DNA from: Pollenia angustigena
Lineage: Eukaryota > Arthropoda > Insecta > Diptera > Polleniidae
Direction: 5' to 3'
Length of the DNA stretch: 64,000 nt
NCBI GenBank assembly: GCA_930367215.1
Contig: OV884059.1
Span: 34,525,882 to 34,589,881 of the forward strand
In this document: positions 12,001 to 21,721 of the stretch, one piece after another
How positions within the stretch are numbered: position 1 is the first letter of the stretch
Layout of the letters: the number at the start of each line of letters is the position of its first letter
The notes under the pieces: generated by a model
What the model was told of the DNA's origin: nothing
Database searches by the model: none
The model's input: only the letters and a program-made list of their open reading frames with translations
Program-made: the position numbers and the translations under genes

Positions 12001-12656
12001 AAGCCATTGCAATAATTGAAGCCCTAAAGATAGTCGAAAAGGCAAACAGAAAATATATTATCTGCACAGATAGCCGTTCGGTATTTGATGCTGCTTTAAA
12101 CCAAAATAATAGAAATGAATTAATTATTTCTATACAACAACAAGTAATAAAAATGAAAAATAAGATCAAGCTTTTATGGATTCCAAGCCACATTGGTATC
12201 ACCGGCAATGAGGCAGCAGACCTTGCTGCAAAGTCAGTATACATGCAACCCACATTCAACCGATGCGCTACCACAAAATTTAACATCTCCTTACAATGCA
12301 AATGGAATAAATACAATCATCCATACAAAATCATCAATCCTAAAAAACAGCCCACATTTCTCCCAACATCAACCAATTGCCTGCAGAATAAATGCTTCAC
12401 AAGGCTACGTCTAACACATACACGACTTACCCACCAACATCTGATGAACAAAACGGCACAACCACTGTGCACTTTCTGTAGCTCCTCACCTTTAACGGTC
12501 CTTCACATATTAGTAGACTGCCCGGCCCTATTCAACCTGCGAGTAACGATTTGCAAATCCTCTAACATTGTTGATTTATTAACATCTCCAACTAGCAACA
12601 ACATTAACTTAGTCTTTGAATTTTTAAGAAAACTTTCTTTGCATAACCAAATTTAA
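9015..12656 (+). CDS. I-type LINE ORF2: endonuclease, reverse transcriptase, RNase H
   Basis: A 1213-residue polyprotein that nicks target DNA and reverse-transcribes the element. The APE-type endonuclease is at residues 1-220 (QWNIRG, HETKCG, TGDFNAWS, SDHYPI). The RT is at about 440-740 (SYRPISLLP, GIPQGSPLS, catalytic YADDLYVI near 669). RNase H lies at about 955-1080 (FTDGSK, FEAEAIAI, CTDSRS, HIGITGNEAAD). The C-terminal Cys/His motif CTFCSSS...H...C is near 1151. All catalytic acids are present and no stop or frameshift is visible, unlike every other large retroelement ORF in the window. The start ATG follows an A-rich spacer. Confidence 0.93.
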   Translation: MVIKILQWNIRGFTNNYTSLQILISEEKPDILCLHETKCGKDFTPFIPRGYSGYFFNPNSTSKQGAAILIRKNIPHNKIDTNPSLNLVGLQIKTSITFTIFSFYSPPIDPLPISELNNTLRNINTPVIITGDFNAWSPLWGSPSSNSKGTALENFLLNSNLSVLNDGSPTHFSTHNTFSHIDLTISSLSFVPKCKWQIISDLHNSDHYPIMTQLHTNSQHLRTKVSKFNTNKANWDIYQQKIFQFNENFSTSLNVNREAASIRRIIKLSANESIPISSNKIRTKTVPWWSHDLQLLRNKKQESWRAFRRNMSTDNLVNYKKNNAIFNRAKKLAKKISFEEFTNRLNPTASSATLWQNIRKLTGNYIPQTISCISFNNNNITAANEIAETFAKYWSNKSKDFNFSNLFNSEKSQTLSSLALTLCPSRSTDIESPLTIYELSHCLRTSKGKTPGLDKISYPMIKMVPVFFKYRILNLYNNIFDSGTIPQFFKPASVVTILKGNKPMDNIDSYRPISLLPCIAKLLEKIISRRLMWFLKKHKLLARNQTGFQSGLSTTDALLYLDHIICKNRSAKKHTSVLSIDFIKAFDRIGIHVVLQKLSKWAIGPKMFNFIKSFLTNRKFSVRVNDTFSNIFPLDNGIPQGSPLSVTLFIIAFDDLSRLLNMDNRVDHCIYADDLYVIAKEQENDKIAQVFQEILCKIDKWSATSGADVSFEKTNHLHVCKKRNCIEINIIFRNLYIKNVNYCKILGLNIDNKYSFNYLKKDLTSRLNVIKYLSSTKSQMHTSSLLRLVNSVILSKIDYGLVIYNKTSKTTLKTVENILNTAIRTSLRAYRTTPIKNMQAEGGFEPLRVHAKRLQNRLLHKISCPNSSLLQQHINLLKKRKTALKYPSTLCNITKTAKKYNINDYTPPSELHPPWLLESTNFLKNLQSTNKNNTSPKVFRSIFYETFNEYSKNDWHFIFTDGSKTAEHVGFAITDEAGSTQKMGMLPQVATIFEAEAIAIIEALKIVEKANRKYIICTDSRSVFDAALNQNNRNELIISIQQQVIKMKNKIKLLWIPSHIGITGNEAADLAAKSVYMQPTFNRCATTKFNISLQCKWNKYNHPYKIINPKKQPTFLPTSTNCLQNKCFTRLRLTHTRLTHQHLMNKTAQPLCTFCSSSPLTVLHILVDCPALFNLRVTICKSSNIVDLLTSPTSNNINLVFEFLRKLSLHNQI

Positions 12657-13090
12657 TTCTCTAATCCATAGTCTAAATATTATACTTTTTTTAAGAATGC
12701 ACCTACCTTATAAATATTAAGCCGATAGCCATTGTTGCTAGTGCTTTTAGTTCTTTTTAAGATTTATTGTAATTTTAATTATAATAAATATGAAAATAAA
12801 TAAATAAAAATAAATATTACAGTACTGTAGATATAAAGTTATACATTTGTGGCACAATAAAATAAAATGAAAAATTAACACATACATAAATAATAATTAA
12901 TACAAATAAGTAAACAAATATAAAAAATCAGTATTAATACATTTTAAATGAAAGATTTATGCCTGTATTCATAAAAATATTTTCAATTTAAAAAGGCTTA
13001 CACATCAAATTGTCCATGAAAATTTTCATAAATAAACGTTTGATAAATTCAATAATCGGCTATGAATACGGAGTTAAAAATGTAATATAA

Positions 13091-14234
13091 AACAAGTTAA
13101 AGTGATATATTCGGCTGTGTCGAATCTTTGATACCCGTTTTTTATTCTAAACATTGATAACGAATACCAACAGGGATTTCACCTTTGTAAGTCAATAAGG
13201 TGTATGGGATCAAAGACCAAATTATAGAGAAAGGTATCCTGATAGAAGAAAAATTGAAATTGGTAATTCAATATTAAACTTTTAATTTGAAATTAATGAT
13301 CTCGTTACTTTATAAGAATTTCTAACGACTGATCCTTTATTTAAATAGCTCTGCAGTAATTTCGTTTCATTAAGCAATTTTACCGAACGATTGCCTCTTA
13401 TTTAATTACCAGCCAGGCCCACGATGTCACACGTTAACGTTCGCATAGAAAATTACATTTAAAACAAAAACAAATTTAAGAAATTGTTAACGTTAACGTG
13501 TGACATCGTGGGCCTGGCTGTAAATTTATTAAAAAATATATTTCCAACTGACAACAAAATAAAATCGAAGAATATACCTAACTCAATAAGTAGTATTAAC
13601 AAACATTTTAGGCAATTCTTATTGTACTAATTACCAATTAAATTAGGTAATTTAACTTGTTTTTTGAGCTTATATAAAAATAAGTTATGTATCTATGCAG
13701 GCCTTGGTAAAATTACTTAGATTATTTTTTTGTGTGTAGGTAAAAATAGGTTTCTTATAAAACAAACGTTTCGCTTAATAACGAGAGACAGGATATGCTC
13801 AGTTCAGTTTTATTTAATAATTTGATTACATTTATGTGCGCTGATCTATACAAAAAGGATCTTCATGCATACATATGCGCATCACTTGCCTCAGATGGTG
13901 TGTACAATTCTTTTTCTGCGTAAAGCTACGTTCACAATCAAAAAAACAATTTCGTTTTTTCTTCGATCTTTTTTCTTCCCAAAGTATTTCATATATTTTC
14001 CTTTCATTTTTATAACAAAAATGTAATTAAAAAATTTTTTAAAAATGTAACTTAACTTGAGTCAACTAGAACTTCAGCAACAATTTGTATGAACTTGTTT
14101 CTGACGTTTAAAATAATTTTATTTAGTTTTGAATGAAAATTTTAACAAAATGTTTATAAAAATAGAAATAAATGCATAATATTGTTGAGTATCATATGGT
14201 CGGGCTTGACCGACTTTACTTTCTTACTTGTTTT
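13091..14234. repeat. dispersed element with AACAAGT ... ACTTGTT ends
   Basis: It begins AAACAAGTTAAAGTGATATA and ends TACTTTCTTACTTGTTTTT. The start is shared with the elements at 18,112 and 48,023 (ACAAGTAAGAGTGCTATATT). It contains TTCGGCTGTGTCGAAT near the left end and GGTCGGGCTTGACCGA near the right. It is non-coding and hosts a nested palindrome (13,410-13,520). A 40-bp block at 13,883-13,923 is the inverted copy of 5786-5825. Confidence 0.6.
13410..13520. repeat. 111-bp palindromic MITE, perfect 32-bp arms
   Basis: Arms at 13,410-13,441 and 13,489-13,520 are perfect inverted repeats beginning CAGCCAGGCCCACGATG. The spacer is 47 bp and AT-rich. The perfect arms imply recent insertion or strong homogenisation. 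The target duplication is ambiguous; a TA is possible. Confidence 0.8.
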
Positions 14235-14258
14235 TTAAGTTAAAATATAAACCTTGAA

Positions 14259-14370
14259 TATTTGTTTCGCATTAAATTATCAGTCAATAAACTTTTCGTA
14301 AGGCATTTTTTTTATTTTTTTTTACCCTTACGAAAAGTTTATTGACTCATAATTTAATGCGAAACAAATA
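14259..14370. repeat. 112-bp hairpin element, 45-bp arms
   Basis: Arms 14,259-14,303 and 14,326-14,370 are inverted repeats with one mismatch (left arm ends CTTTTCGTAAGG). The loop is T-rich. It directly precedes the next fold-back element. Confidence 0.75.
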
Positions 14371-14379
14371 TATATATTA

Positions 14380-15247
14380 GGGTGGCAGCTAAATTTCAAC
14401 TTTGGATTTTCAACATCTCCCATGGTCTAAAACTGATGTGGAAAAAATTTCAGCCAAATCGGATAACTTTAACCCGTGCCCCTTTGAGATCAAAGTTCAA
14501 ATGATAAAAAAAAATTCCATATAAGCAAAAAATTTTTTTTCGATTTTTTTATTTTTTAATATTAGTTAGCTTTATTAGCTTATTAACAACAAAAAATTTC
14601 ATTTCGATCGGACAAGATTTTCAGTTCAAAAGTGACTCTGAAAAAAAAAATTTGAGGCTTGTTAGGGGCTTACTCTAAAAATTTGAAAAAAAATTTTTTT
14701 TAGTTGTTGTTGCTCTTAATACCAGGTTTTTTAAATTTTTTTTCGACATCGCATTTTTGTTCTAAATTGGCCAAAAGCTGCAAAAATTTAGTTTTTGGCC
14801 CTATTAAAAAACAAAATTACGACATCACAAAAAATGTTTAAAAAACCTATTATTAAGAAAGACAAAATATCTTTAATGTATGCTTGTCAAAACTAAAAAA
14901 AAAAAATTTTGAAAATTTTTTAGAGTAAGCCTGAAAATTTTTTTGCAGAGTCACTTTTGAAACTGAAAATCTTATCCGATCGAAATGAAATTTTTTGTTG
15001 TTAATAATCTAATAAAGCTAACTAATATTAAAAAATAAAAAAAATAAAAATCGAAAAAAAAATTTTTTGCTTGTATGGAAATTTTTTTTTTATCATTTGA
15101 ACTTTGACCTCAAAGGGGCACTGGTTAAAGTTATCCGATTTGGCTGAAATTTTTTCGACATCAATTTTAGACCATGTGGCACAATATTCCGCCCGGGAGA
15201 CATCAATATTAATACAAAAAAATTGCTCCATACATTTCGCTGCCACC

Positions 15248-15248
<1 letters not shown>
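14380..15248. mobile_element. fold-back MITE with about 0.4-kb arms (869 bp)
   Basis: Ends GGGTGGCAGC ... GCTGCCACCC are flanked by TA (14,378-79 and 15,249-50). Most of the element is one long imperfect inverted repeat: for example AATCGGATAACTTTAACC on the left pairs with GGTTAAAGTTATCCGATT on the right, and the GAGTCACTTTTGAA and TTAGAGTAAGCC blocks also pair. It is non-coding. A TA target and long TIRs suggest a Tc/mariner-like origin, but the superfamily is uncertain. Confidence 0.75.
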
Positions 15249-15249
<1 letters not shown>

Positions 15250-15314
<65 letters not shown>

Positions 15315-15324
15315 GTATATATAA
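15250..15324. repeat. (AT)n microsatellite
   Basis: A nearly pure TA dinucleotide run sits directly at the right end of the fold-back element, perhaps grown from its TA target site. Confidence 0.95.
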
Positions 15325-15439
15325 ATTCCTGGGATTCCTAGTTGGAACGAAGGACCAATTTAAATATATTTATTTAATTAGTCTGTAGACTACTTTCAAA
15401 GTGCACAAACATTTATTAAAAATAAAAAATTATATACTA

Positions 15440-16960
15440 TAACATGGCAGCGCTCAAAAGCTAATTCTGTAAATCGGTTTTCGAGGAAAAGGACATGCTC
15501 GACACTCATGAAGTTCTTCACTACTGTGAATGCTTCAAATGGTTCTCAAAAGTAAATTATCTGAGGGAGCATGAAAAGTCGCAAGGTTCTAAATATATTC
15601 CAACACCACAGTGTATAAGAAAAAAATAGGGAGTTTTTAATTTCGAAAATGATGATGACTACTGCTTTTAATGGAGTATTATTGCTTCATTTTTAGGCAA
15701 TAATCAAAATTTATTTAAAGAAATAAATATATGTATTTGAAGAAAAGTTTCAAATAAGAGATAATCTTATAAATTTTGAAAGTTTGGAGTTCCCTCTAAA
15801 GTTGAAGGGTATTAAGATATTTGAACAAATTAATTCTAATATATGTAAGTATTAATGTATTTTTTTGTGAGTGAAGTCAAATTGTGGGACCATATTACCT
15901 TACTAGTGAAGTGAAAGACCATCATATAAATATACATCTATTAACGGATGAAGAATGGTCCCATTATGTGTTAATAACATATATTTTAAGGTAACAAACG
16001 TAAATTACAAAATTTTAATTCTAAAATATTAATTTTGTTTTATTGTCTAAATATTTTAGGCTAATAAGAAGTAGCTTAACTTCTCATAAGGGACGGGTAT
16101 ATCTTTGTAACGCATGTCTTCAATACTCTTCAAGTGCCAAAATTATGAAAGATCACGAAGAAGATTGTAAGAAAGTCGTTTCAAAAATGACGAAGCCGGA
16201 AGACTGTGTGTTACGCTTTAAAAACTACCAGAAACAATTAGATGTTCCATTCGCCATGTATGCAGATTTCGAGGCTTACTTAGAGAAAATTGGTGGGAGT
16301 GATGAACATGGTAATATTCAAAAACACATAGCTTGTGCCTTAAGTTATTATATTAAGTGTAGTTTTGATAATAATTTAGATAGATTTAACATTTATTTTG
16401 GTGAAGATGCTTCCTACGTATTTATTGAAAATTTAATTAAGGACACTAAAGAAATTTTTACGAACTACTTATCTACCCATCAAACCATGACAGCACTTAC
16501 TAATGTTGAGATAACTTCATATAATCTTGCAACAAATTGCCACATATGTGAAAAAAGCTTAGGAAGTGACAAAGGATCACTGTCATTTGACTGGAAAATA
16601 CAGAGGAGCGGCGCATAACTCTTGTAATCTTTTGTACCAAATTGCTAAGTTTATACCGGTATTTTTTCATAATTTTTCTTCCTATGATTGCCACTTATTT
16701 GTAAAAGAATTATCAAATTTGAGGGTGATATAAAAGTAATTCGTCTCAACAAGGAATTATATATATCATTATCAAAATTTTTACCAATGCAAAATAATAA
16801 GAGCTTTGAAATTCGATTTTTAGATTCTTTTCAATTTATGGCGTCTAGTTTAGAATCTCTTGCCAACAATTTAAATGACAATGATTTTTAAACTTTCAAA
16901 AAAGTTTTTCAACAGAAAAATGAATTTGATTTAATAAGAAGAAAGGGAGTATTTCTTTAC
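15440..16960 (+). pseudogene. polB: Polinton DNA polymerase B relic (second Polinton lineage)
   Basis: Decayed N-terminal half of a protein-primed family B polymerase. Readable pieces in order: SKYIPTPQ (about 15,590), an INVF/VGPYY block (about 15,850-15,900), a GT-AG intron at about 15,991-16,059, a C2H2-like piece VYLCNACL, exonuclease motif I MYADFEAYLE (about 16,260), CHICEKS, exonuclease motif II FFHNFSSYDCHLF (about 16,660-16,700), and FLDSFQFMAS to RRKGVF (about 16,950). Stops and at least two frameshifts interrupt it, and the polymerase domain is absent. It is clearly diverged from the polB at 33.5-38.2 kb, so it belongs to another Polinton family. The intron sits at the same place in both. 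Confidence 0.8.
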
Positions 16961-18111
16961 TCTTACAGCATTTTTGCTGCCTTCCCATTTCCCTACTACT
17001 TTTTCCGTTTTAAGCAGAAAGCAACAAAATTTCCGCAGCAGTATTGGCATCTGCATTCATTGAAAACAAAATAAAAATTAAAACTTATGTTTGTACGGAG
17101 AATATTTGTGTTGTTTATTGGCAAACCCCAATCGGAAACAATGTGTGTGTTTGCCAAACATTTTGTGTGGTTTATTATGCCCTTTAGTTAAGCGCTGAGT
17201 TGGGAATGTGGCTAACATATTAAAAGTTAAAAAGCGCAAAAGATAAAAAAGTACTGAAGTCATCGCGGGGGTACTGCGGTATTTAATATATTGAAAAGTA
17301 CTGAAAAAGTACTAAAGTACTGAATTTTTTAACACTGATCTATATGGCTGAATTAATTGAGTTATTAGGCTCCATAAACTAAGGCATACTTTTAGGCGTT
17401 AATAACGAAATTCTAGTATTTATAGTGTGGTTGAAGTACAATAATGCAAAACCATTTTAACATTACATCTTTACATTGCATAGCCCTGCACGAATGCATT
17501 TTAATGCCGTTTCAAGACATTCGTTTGTTTTTTAAATGCTGATTGTCGATTGCTCTTTGCTAACGAATCAAATACTATGTTGTGAAAAACACATAAAACA
17601 AAAAAAAATATAAACACACAAATGCAAATGAGTTTTAATTAGGTTGTTATAAACGACCAAATGCGAAGTGTAAAAGAGCACGGAATATACTCCACACAAC
17701 AACGAAACAAACAAATCATACTAACTATACCAAATTACACCAATCGCACCAAACAACAGTAACTGCTTACTTCTACATATATACAACAAGACAAAAAAAA
17801 CTATAGTCATTTTGTTTGTGTAAAATTCCTCGCCGTTGTCAATATCTTACTTCAAAATAGGCGAAACAAAAGGAAAAATGTGTTTTGTGTGCATGTATGT
17901 GTGGAAGATCACACAGTGTGAATTAAAAAGTTGACCGTACATAGCTGTGTTATAGACTTACAATTGTTGTGTTTTGTGTTTTCGTATACATTAAATTATA
18001 CATTGAGGTGATTTGTTTAAATCAAACCACTGCTTAACACCGAGTAGTTTGAAACCAACTACTGTTTTTACAGTGATTTGGTTTTTCGTAATGTATCATT
18101 CGAACTGATTT
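16961..18111. other. non-coding; probable hAT-like end near 17,337
   Basis: No gene was found. Repeated AGTACT words at 17,240-17,320 followed by TTTTTTAACACTG at 17,325-17,337 look like the right end of a hAT-like MITE; the left end was not located. At 17,481-17,497 TAGCCCTGCACGAAT is the inverted counterpart of a block at 54,342-54,356. Confidence 0.4.
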
Positions 18112-18339
18112 AAAACAAGTAAGAGTGCTATATTCGGCTGTGCCGAATCTTATATACCCTTCACCATTGTGCGAGCAGAATACAGAGCAACTAGACAAAA
18201 ACTAAATAAAACTGGTAAATATTTTTTTTAAATCGTTTTTAGAACATACAAATTAAAAGAAAAATTATCTTTGAAAAATTGAAACAGAGGACTAACAGTT
18301 TCTAACTCAATCCCCTAGACGACTGAACCATAAACGAAC
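18112..18339 (+). repeat. left part of the dispersed repeat that received the Polinton
   Basis: It begins ACAAGTAAGAGTGCTATATT and contains GGCTGTGCCGAATC and ATACCCTTCACC. It is cut at GTTGTT by the Polinton end. The matching right part resumes at 39,580, where GTTGTT is repeated. Confidence 0.8.
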
Positions 18340-18345
18340 GTTGTT

Positions 18346-19318
18346 AGTATATGGGTAATGCGAGAGTTGCTTCACTTTGGATTTAAAGCCATTAAAAGGT
18401 CAACTTCCTATAGGTTTAGTATGGGGGAAAGTAATAAAAGCCATTAAGTCGTTAAAAGGTCAACTTCCCATAGGTTTAGTATGGGGGAAAGTAATAAAAG
18501 CCATTAAAGGTCATCGTTGATTTTTTAAGTCGTTAAAAAGGTCATAAATTTTAAAAACAGCCATAAAAATGTCAATTAAAATGTCATAAATTAAAAAAAA
18601 AAACCATAAAACTGAGAATTTGGAAAAAATTAGGGGGAAATTCATGAACACGTGTTAAAGTAGGTCAAATTTTTTAAAAAATTTAAAAACAAAGTCGTAA
18701 AAAAGTCGTTAAATTTTATAGGATAGCAATAAAGCTGTGATTTAGAAAAATGTGGGGGGAGCAATGCACAAGTGTTGGGTGCATTGTTGAAGCCTTTCCT
18801 TTGTTGTGATCGAAAGACGGACTTACTGTGTAGATGCACTTGAAAAAGATGTGATTTAGTTTTTGTGGATATGTATGCATGTAGATCAATAGGCAGACAG
18901 ACATACTGAGTACTTGTAGATGCACTTGATTTTTGGAAATATTTGTTGTGGACAATTTTTTTCAAAGCGCTGATATTAAAATTAATAATTTATGGGGTGT
19001 GAGATGATAAGGGTATTGTATTGGAGTGTGTCTTGAATATGGACGGATACACAGACGGACAGACAGACCTTGAGGAAGAAATTGGAAAAATATTTATTTT
19101 TATTTTTTGTGTGTGTTTATGGATTGTTTGGGAGAAAAACACACATTTCTGATAAGCCCTTTTTTTGGAAAAATATTTATTTTTATTTTTTGTGTGTGTT
19201 TATGGATTGTTTGGGAGAAAAACACACATTTCTGATAAGCCATTTTTTTGTGTGTTTTATGGGTAGCCAGATGGTGAGATATTGTTGTTGTTGTTTTGCT
19301 TGTTTGGGTGATCGACTG
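18346..19318 (+). repeat. left terminal inverted repeat of the Polinton
   Basis: These 973 bp match the inverted right TIR at 38,379-39,579 after removing a 204-bp MITE and its 8-bp duplication from the latter. Internal repeats include two tandem copies of a block of about 79 bp (19,090-19,245) containing GGATTGTTTGGGAG and a duplicated GGTCAACTTCC unit near 18,400-18,470. Similarity ends at ATCGACTG. Confidence 0.9.
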
Positions 19319-19702
19319 ACGATCAACGAGAAAATTATTGGATGGACAGACAGACAGACAGAAGGATAGATCTTGTAGAAGAAATTGGAAAATGAAGATA
19401 TTACTGATAAGCCTTTCTTTAGTTTTGTTCTGAATTAGGTGTTGAAAAATTAATTGAGCGATTGACATGTGTTAAAAGCGCTAGTTAATGTAGGTCAACA
19501 TTTTTTAAACGCTAGAAAACTTAGGTCAACATTTTTTGGGAGAAAAAAACAAAATTTCTGATAAGCCCTTTTTGGTGGAAATTGATTAGATGAACAGTTT
19601 ACATGGATTTTTTCTAATATAAGTTTAAAAAAGTAAAAAGGCTTAGTGGAATGTTTTTCTAAAAACTAGGTTTAGTTAAATTTTAACACTAAAGAGTAAA
19701 AC
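19319..19702 (+). other. Polinton sub-terminal region
   Basis: Non-coding; it contains diverged echoes of TIR blocks (CTGATAAGCC at about 19,404 and 19,556) and leads into the first small ORF. Confidence 0.5.
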
Positions 19703-19996
19703 ATGAATTCGAGTCAGAATATATTTGAATTTGTGGACGAAAATTCTGTAGAAGCTGTAGAGGATAATACACAGGCACGCATAAATGCGTTAATCGACGC
19801 AGCTTAAGAGAATTTCTTGTTAAATCCAACCTCAGATATTAAAATCCCCAACAATCAGCTGGCGTATTATGACTTCTTGTAGGAAATTGAAAATTTCCTA
19901 GATGATGAAGAGGGAGATGTCATCATCTTAAATATAAATGATGAATTTTACATAGATGAAGAAGGCGATCGCTATATCAGGAAATTAGATTTTTAG
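19703..19996 (+). pseudogene. small acidic Polinton ORF with two stops
   Basis: An ATG at 19,703 opens a frame of 97 codons to TAG 19,994-19,996, interrupted by TAA (about 19,805) and TAG (about 19,880). The product would be strongly acidic at the C-terminus (EIENFLDDEEGDVIILNIND). No function recognised; its position just inside the TIR suggests an early or regulatory Polinton gene. It could also be chance coding, but the biased composition after both stops argues for a former gene. Confidence 0.45.
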
Positions 19997-20054
19997 TTTC
20001 AATGAAAATATATAAAATTATTTTATAAAAAAATATATATATATATATGTATAT

Positions 20055-21462
20055 CAAGGCGAATTCAACAAGGTAAACTCGTCGCTACAACAATTACAAC
20101 TCTAACAAAAATAACAGGCATTTTGTTAGTGTAACATATCCGAGTTGTCAAAATAGTTGTTTACAAAAAGTGTGAATAAAAAGTAAACAATAAAATTTTT
20201 TATTGATTTTTTTATATTTAACGTTGTGTGTTTATGAACCGATCTAAACAAAATTTAATGTATTCTGTGTTTTTGAAGATTTAATGTTAAGGGTGCATTC
20301 TGCCATGCATTTAAATTAGTTTTTTTTAATCAAAGTGTGTATAAACTTTTAAGGCACGATGTTTCACATTGGGTTTTTCCACTCGTTTCCAACTAAACCA
20401 ATTGTGTTGGAGCTCAATTCAGAAATGCTTAGGAGAAGTGGAAAGAATTTCACACCAAAATTGTTCTTTTATTTTGAGTTTTTTCGAAAGTGAGAGTGTT
20501 TTGAACAGTCGGATATGGCTAAATAGACTAAAAATTGCTCAAGGACCCAGCATATGCATAAAAATTAGAAACAAATGTAGCTTACCAACGCAACTCCAAC
20601 AAAAAAGGACAGAGGAATAGAAAATTGCAAAATAAGAAGAACAAATTTCATGGTAAAATTCTACAAAATGCATAGTTTCAGAGTAATGGACTTCTGAAGT
20701 TTTCATATGAATTTGCGATTTTCCACTACATTTGTAAACGTATGTGGCCATTATTAGTGTCTTTTGAAAGCTTTTTAACAGATCTTTCTGAAAATGTAAA
20801 ATTATTGTAAACTTTTTAACTCTTTACCTCCTAATACAGTTTTTACAAAAATTTTTATCAAAACCTCACGGAAGTGCACTAGGAATTAAAAATTTAATCA
20901 AATAAACCTCAGCTTCACTTAATAAACCTTCTCCACATAGCCGGCCTTCGGTTGGGCGCAAGGATTTTCTCATCTATGGTATAACAAGCACCGACTTTGC
21001 AAAATACAGGTTCTTCGCATAGCAATTGATATGCTTACTATAATATTTTCGCAAACTCATCGCCGCTCCTTCATGGATTAAGAATTTTTAAATAAATGCT
21101 CTTAAATTATACCAATATTAGCTATATACGTTCTGATATGTAGTGGGAAACCTCAAATTTATATGAAGACTTAAGAGATCTATGACTCGGAAACTAAGCG
21201 TTTCCGAGAATTGTCCCTTTTTATTTTTTCTTGCTATTTTTTCATTTTCTATTCCCCTTTGTTTTTTTTACTTAGAACTGCGTTGGTTAACTAGAATTAA
21301 GCCACAATTAATTTTATTGTCATAAAATTTCACAAATTAACACAATCAAAATTTTTTTAAATAAAAAACAAAAATAATTAAAAAATACAATTTATTGACA
21401 ACTCGGATAATACAGCTGACGAATAGATGTTCTAAAGAGTTTACCTTGTTGAATTCGCCTTG
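20055..21462. mobile_element. MULE-like non-autonomous element (1408 bp)
   Basis: Perfect 26-bp terminal inverted repeats start CAAGGCGAATTCAACAAGGT. They are flanked by the 9-bp direct repeat TATGTATAT (20,046-20,054 and 21,463-21,471). No transposase is encoded. A 9-bp duplication is typical of Mutator-like elements; the local TA-repeat context weakens this slightly. It shares its first 11 bases with the MITE at 51,991-52,196. Confidence 0.75.
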
Positions 21463-21721
21463 TATGTATATGTACATATAATAAAACTATTTAAATTTAA
21501 ACTTAACAATTTTATTTTGTTTGCAATGGGTGTGGTGGGTAAAAATTTTATTTTGTTTTACAATGGGTGTGGTAGGTAAAAAAATTAAAAAAACATTATC
21601 GATAACTTTAAAGAATTATAGCAAATAACATATGTTTAAACTATGTGTAGCCAAAAATTTTTTTCTATAAATTGTGAATTTATTGAGTTATTTATTACAT
21701 TTCATTATAAATTATCAAACG

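Larger units (their letters stand above)
7360..12830 (+). mobile_element. full-length I-type non-LTR retrotransposon
   Basis: A two-ORF LINE: 5' leader of about 200 bp, ORF1 (7560-8864), a 150-bp spacer, ORF2 (9015-12656), a short 3' UTR and an A/T-rich tail of AAATAAATAAATAAA type at about 12,785-12,825. Both ORFs are uninterrupted and every catalytic motif is present, so this copy is recent and possibly mobilisation-competent. The 5' boundary is approximate; CAGTAC-like words occur near both ends, but no convincing target-site duplication could be fixed. RNase H in ORF2 and CCHC fingers in ORF1 fit the I clade. Confidence 0.85.

Noticed and set aside
15104..15388. 94-codon ORF with Ile-Tyr repeats
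   Set aside because: Reads across the fold-back element arm and the AT microsatellite.
18642..19468. Several ORFs of 79-122 codons in the Polinton TIR
   Set aside because: They recur as mirror readings in the right TIR copies, have no domain, and overlap simple repeats; treated as chance frames.
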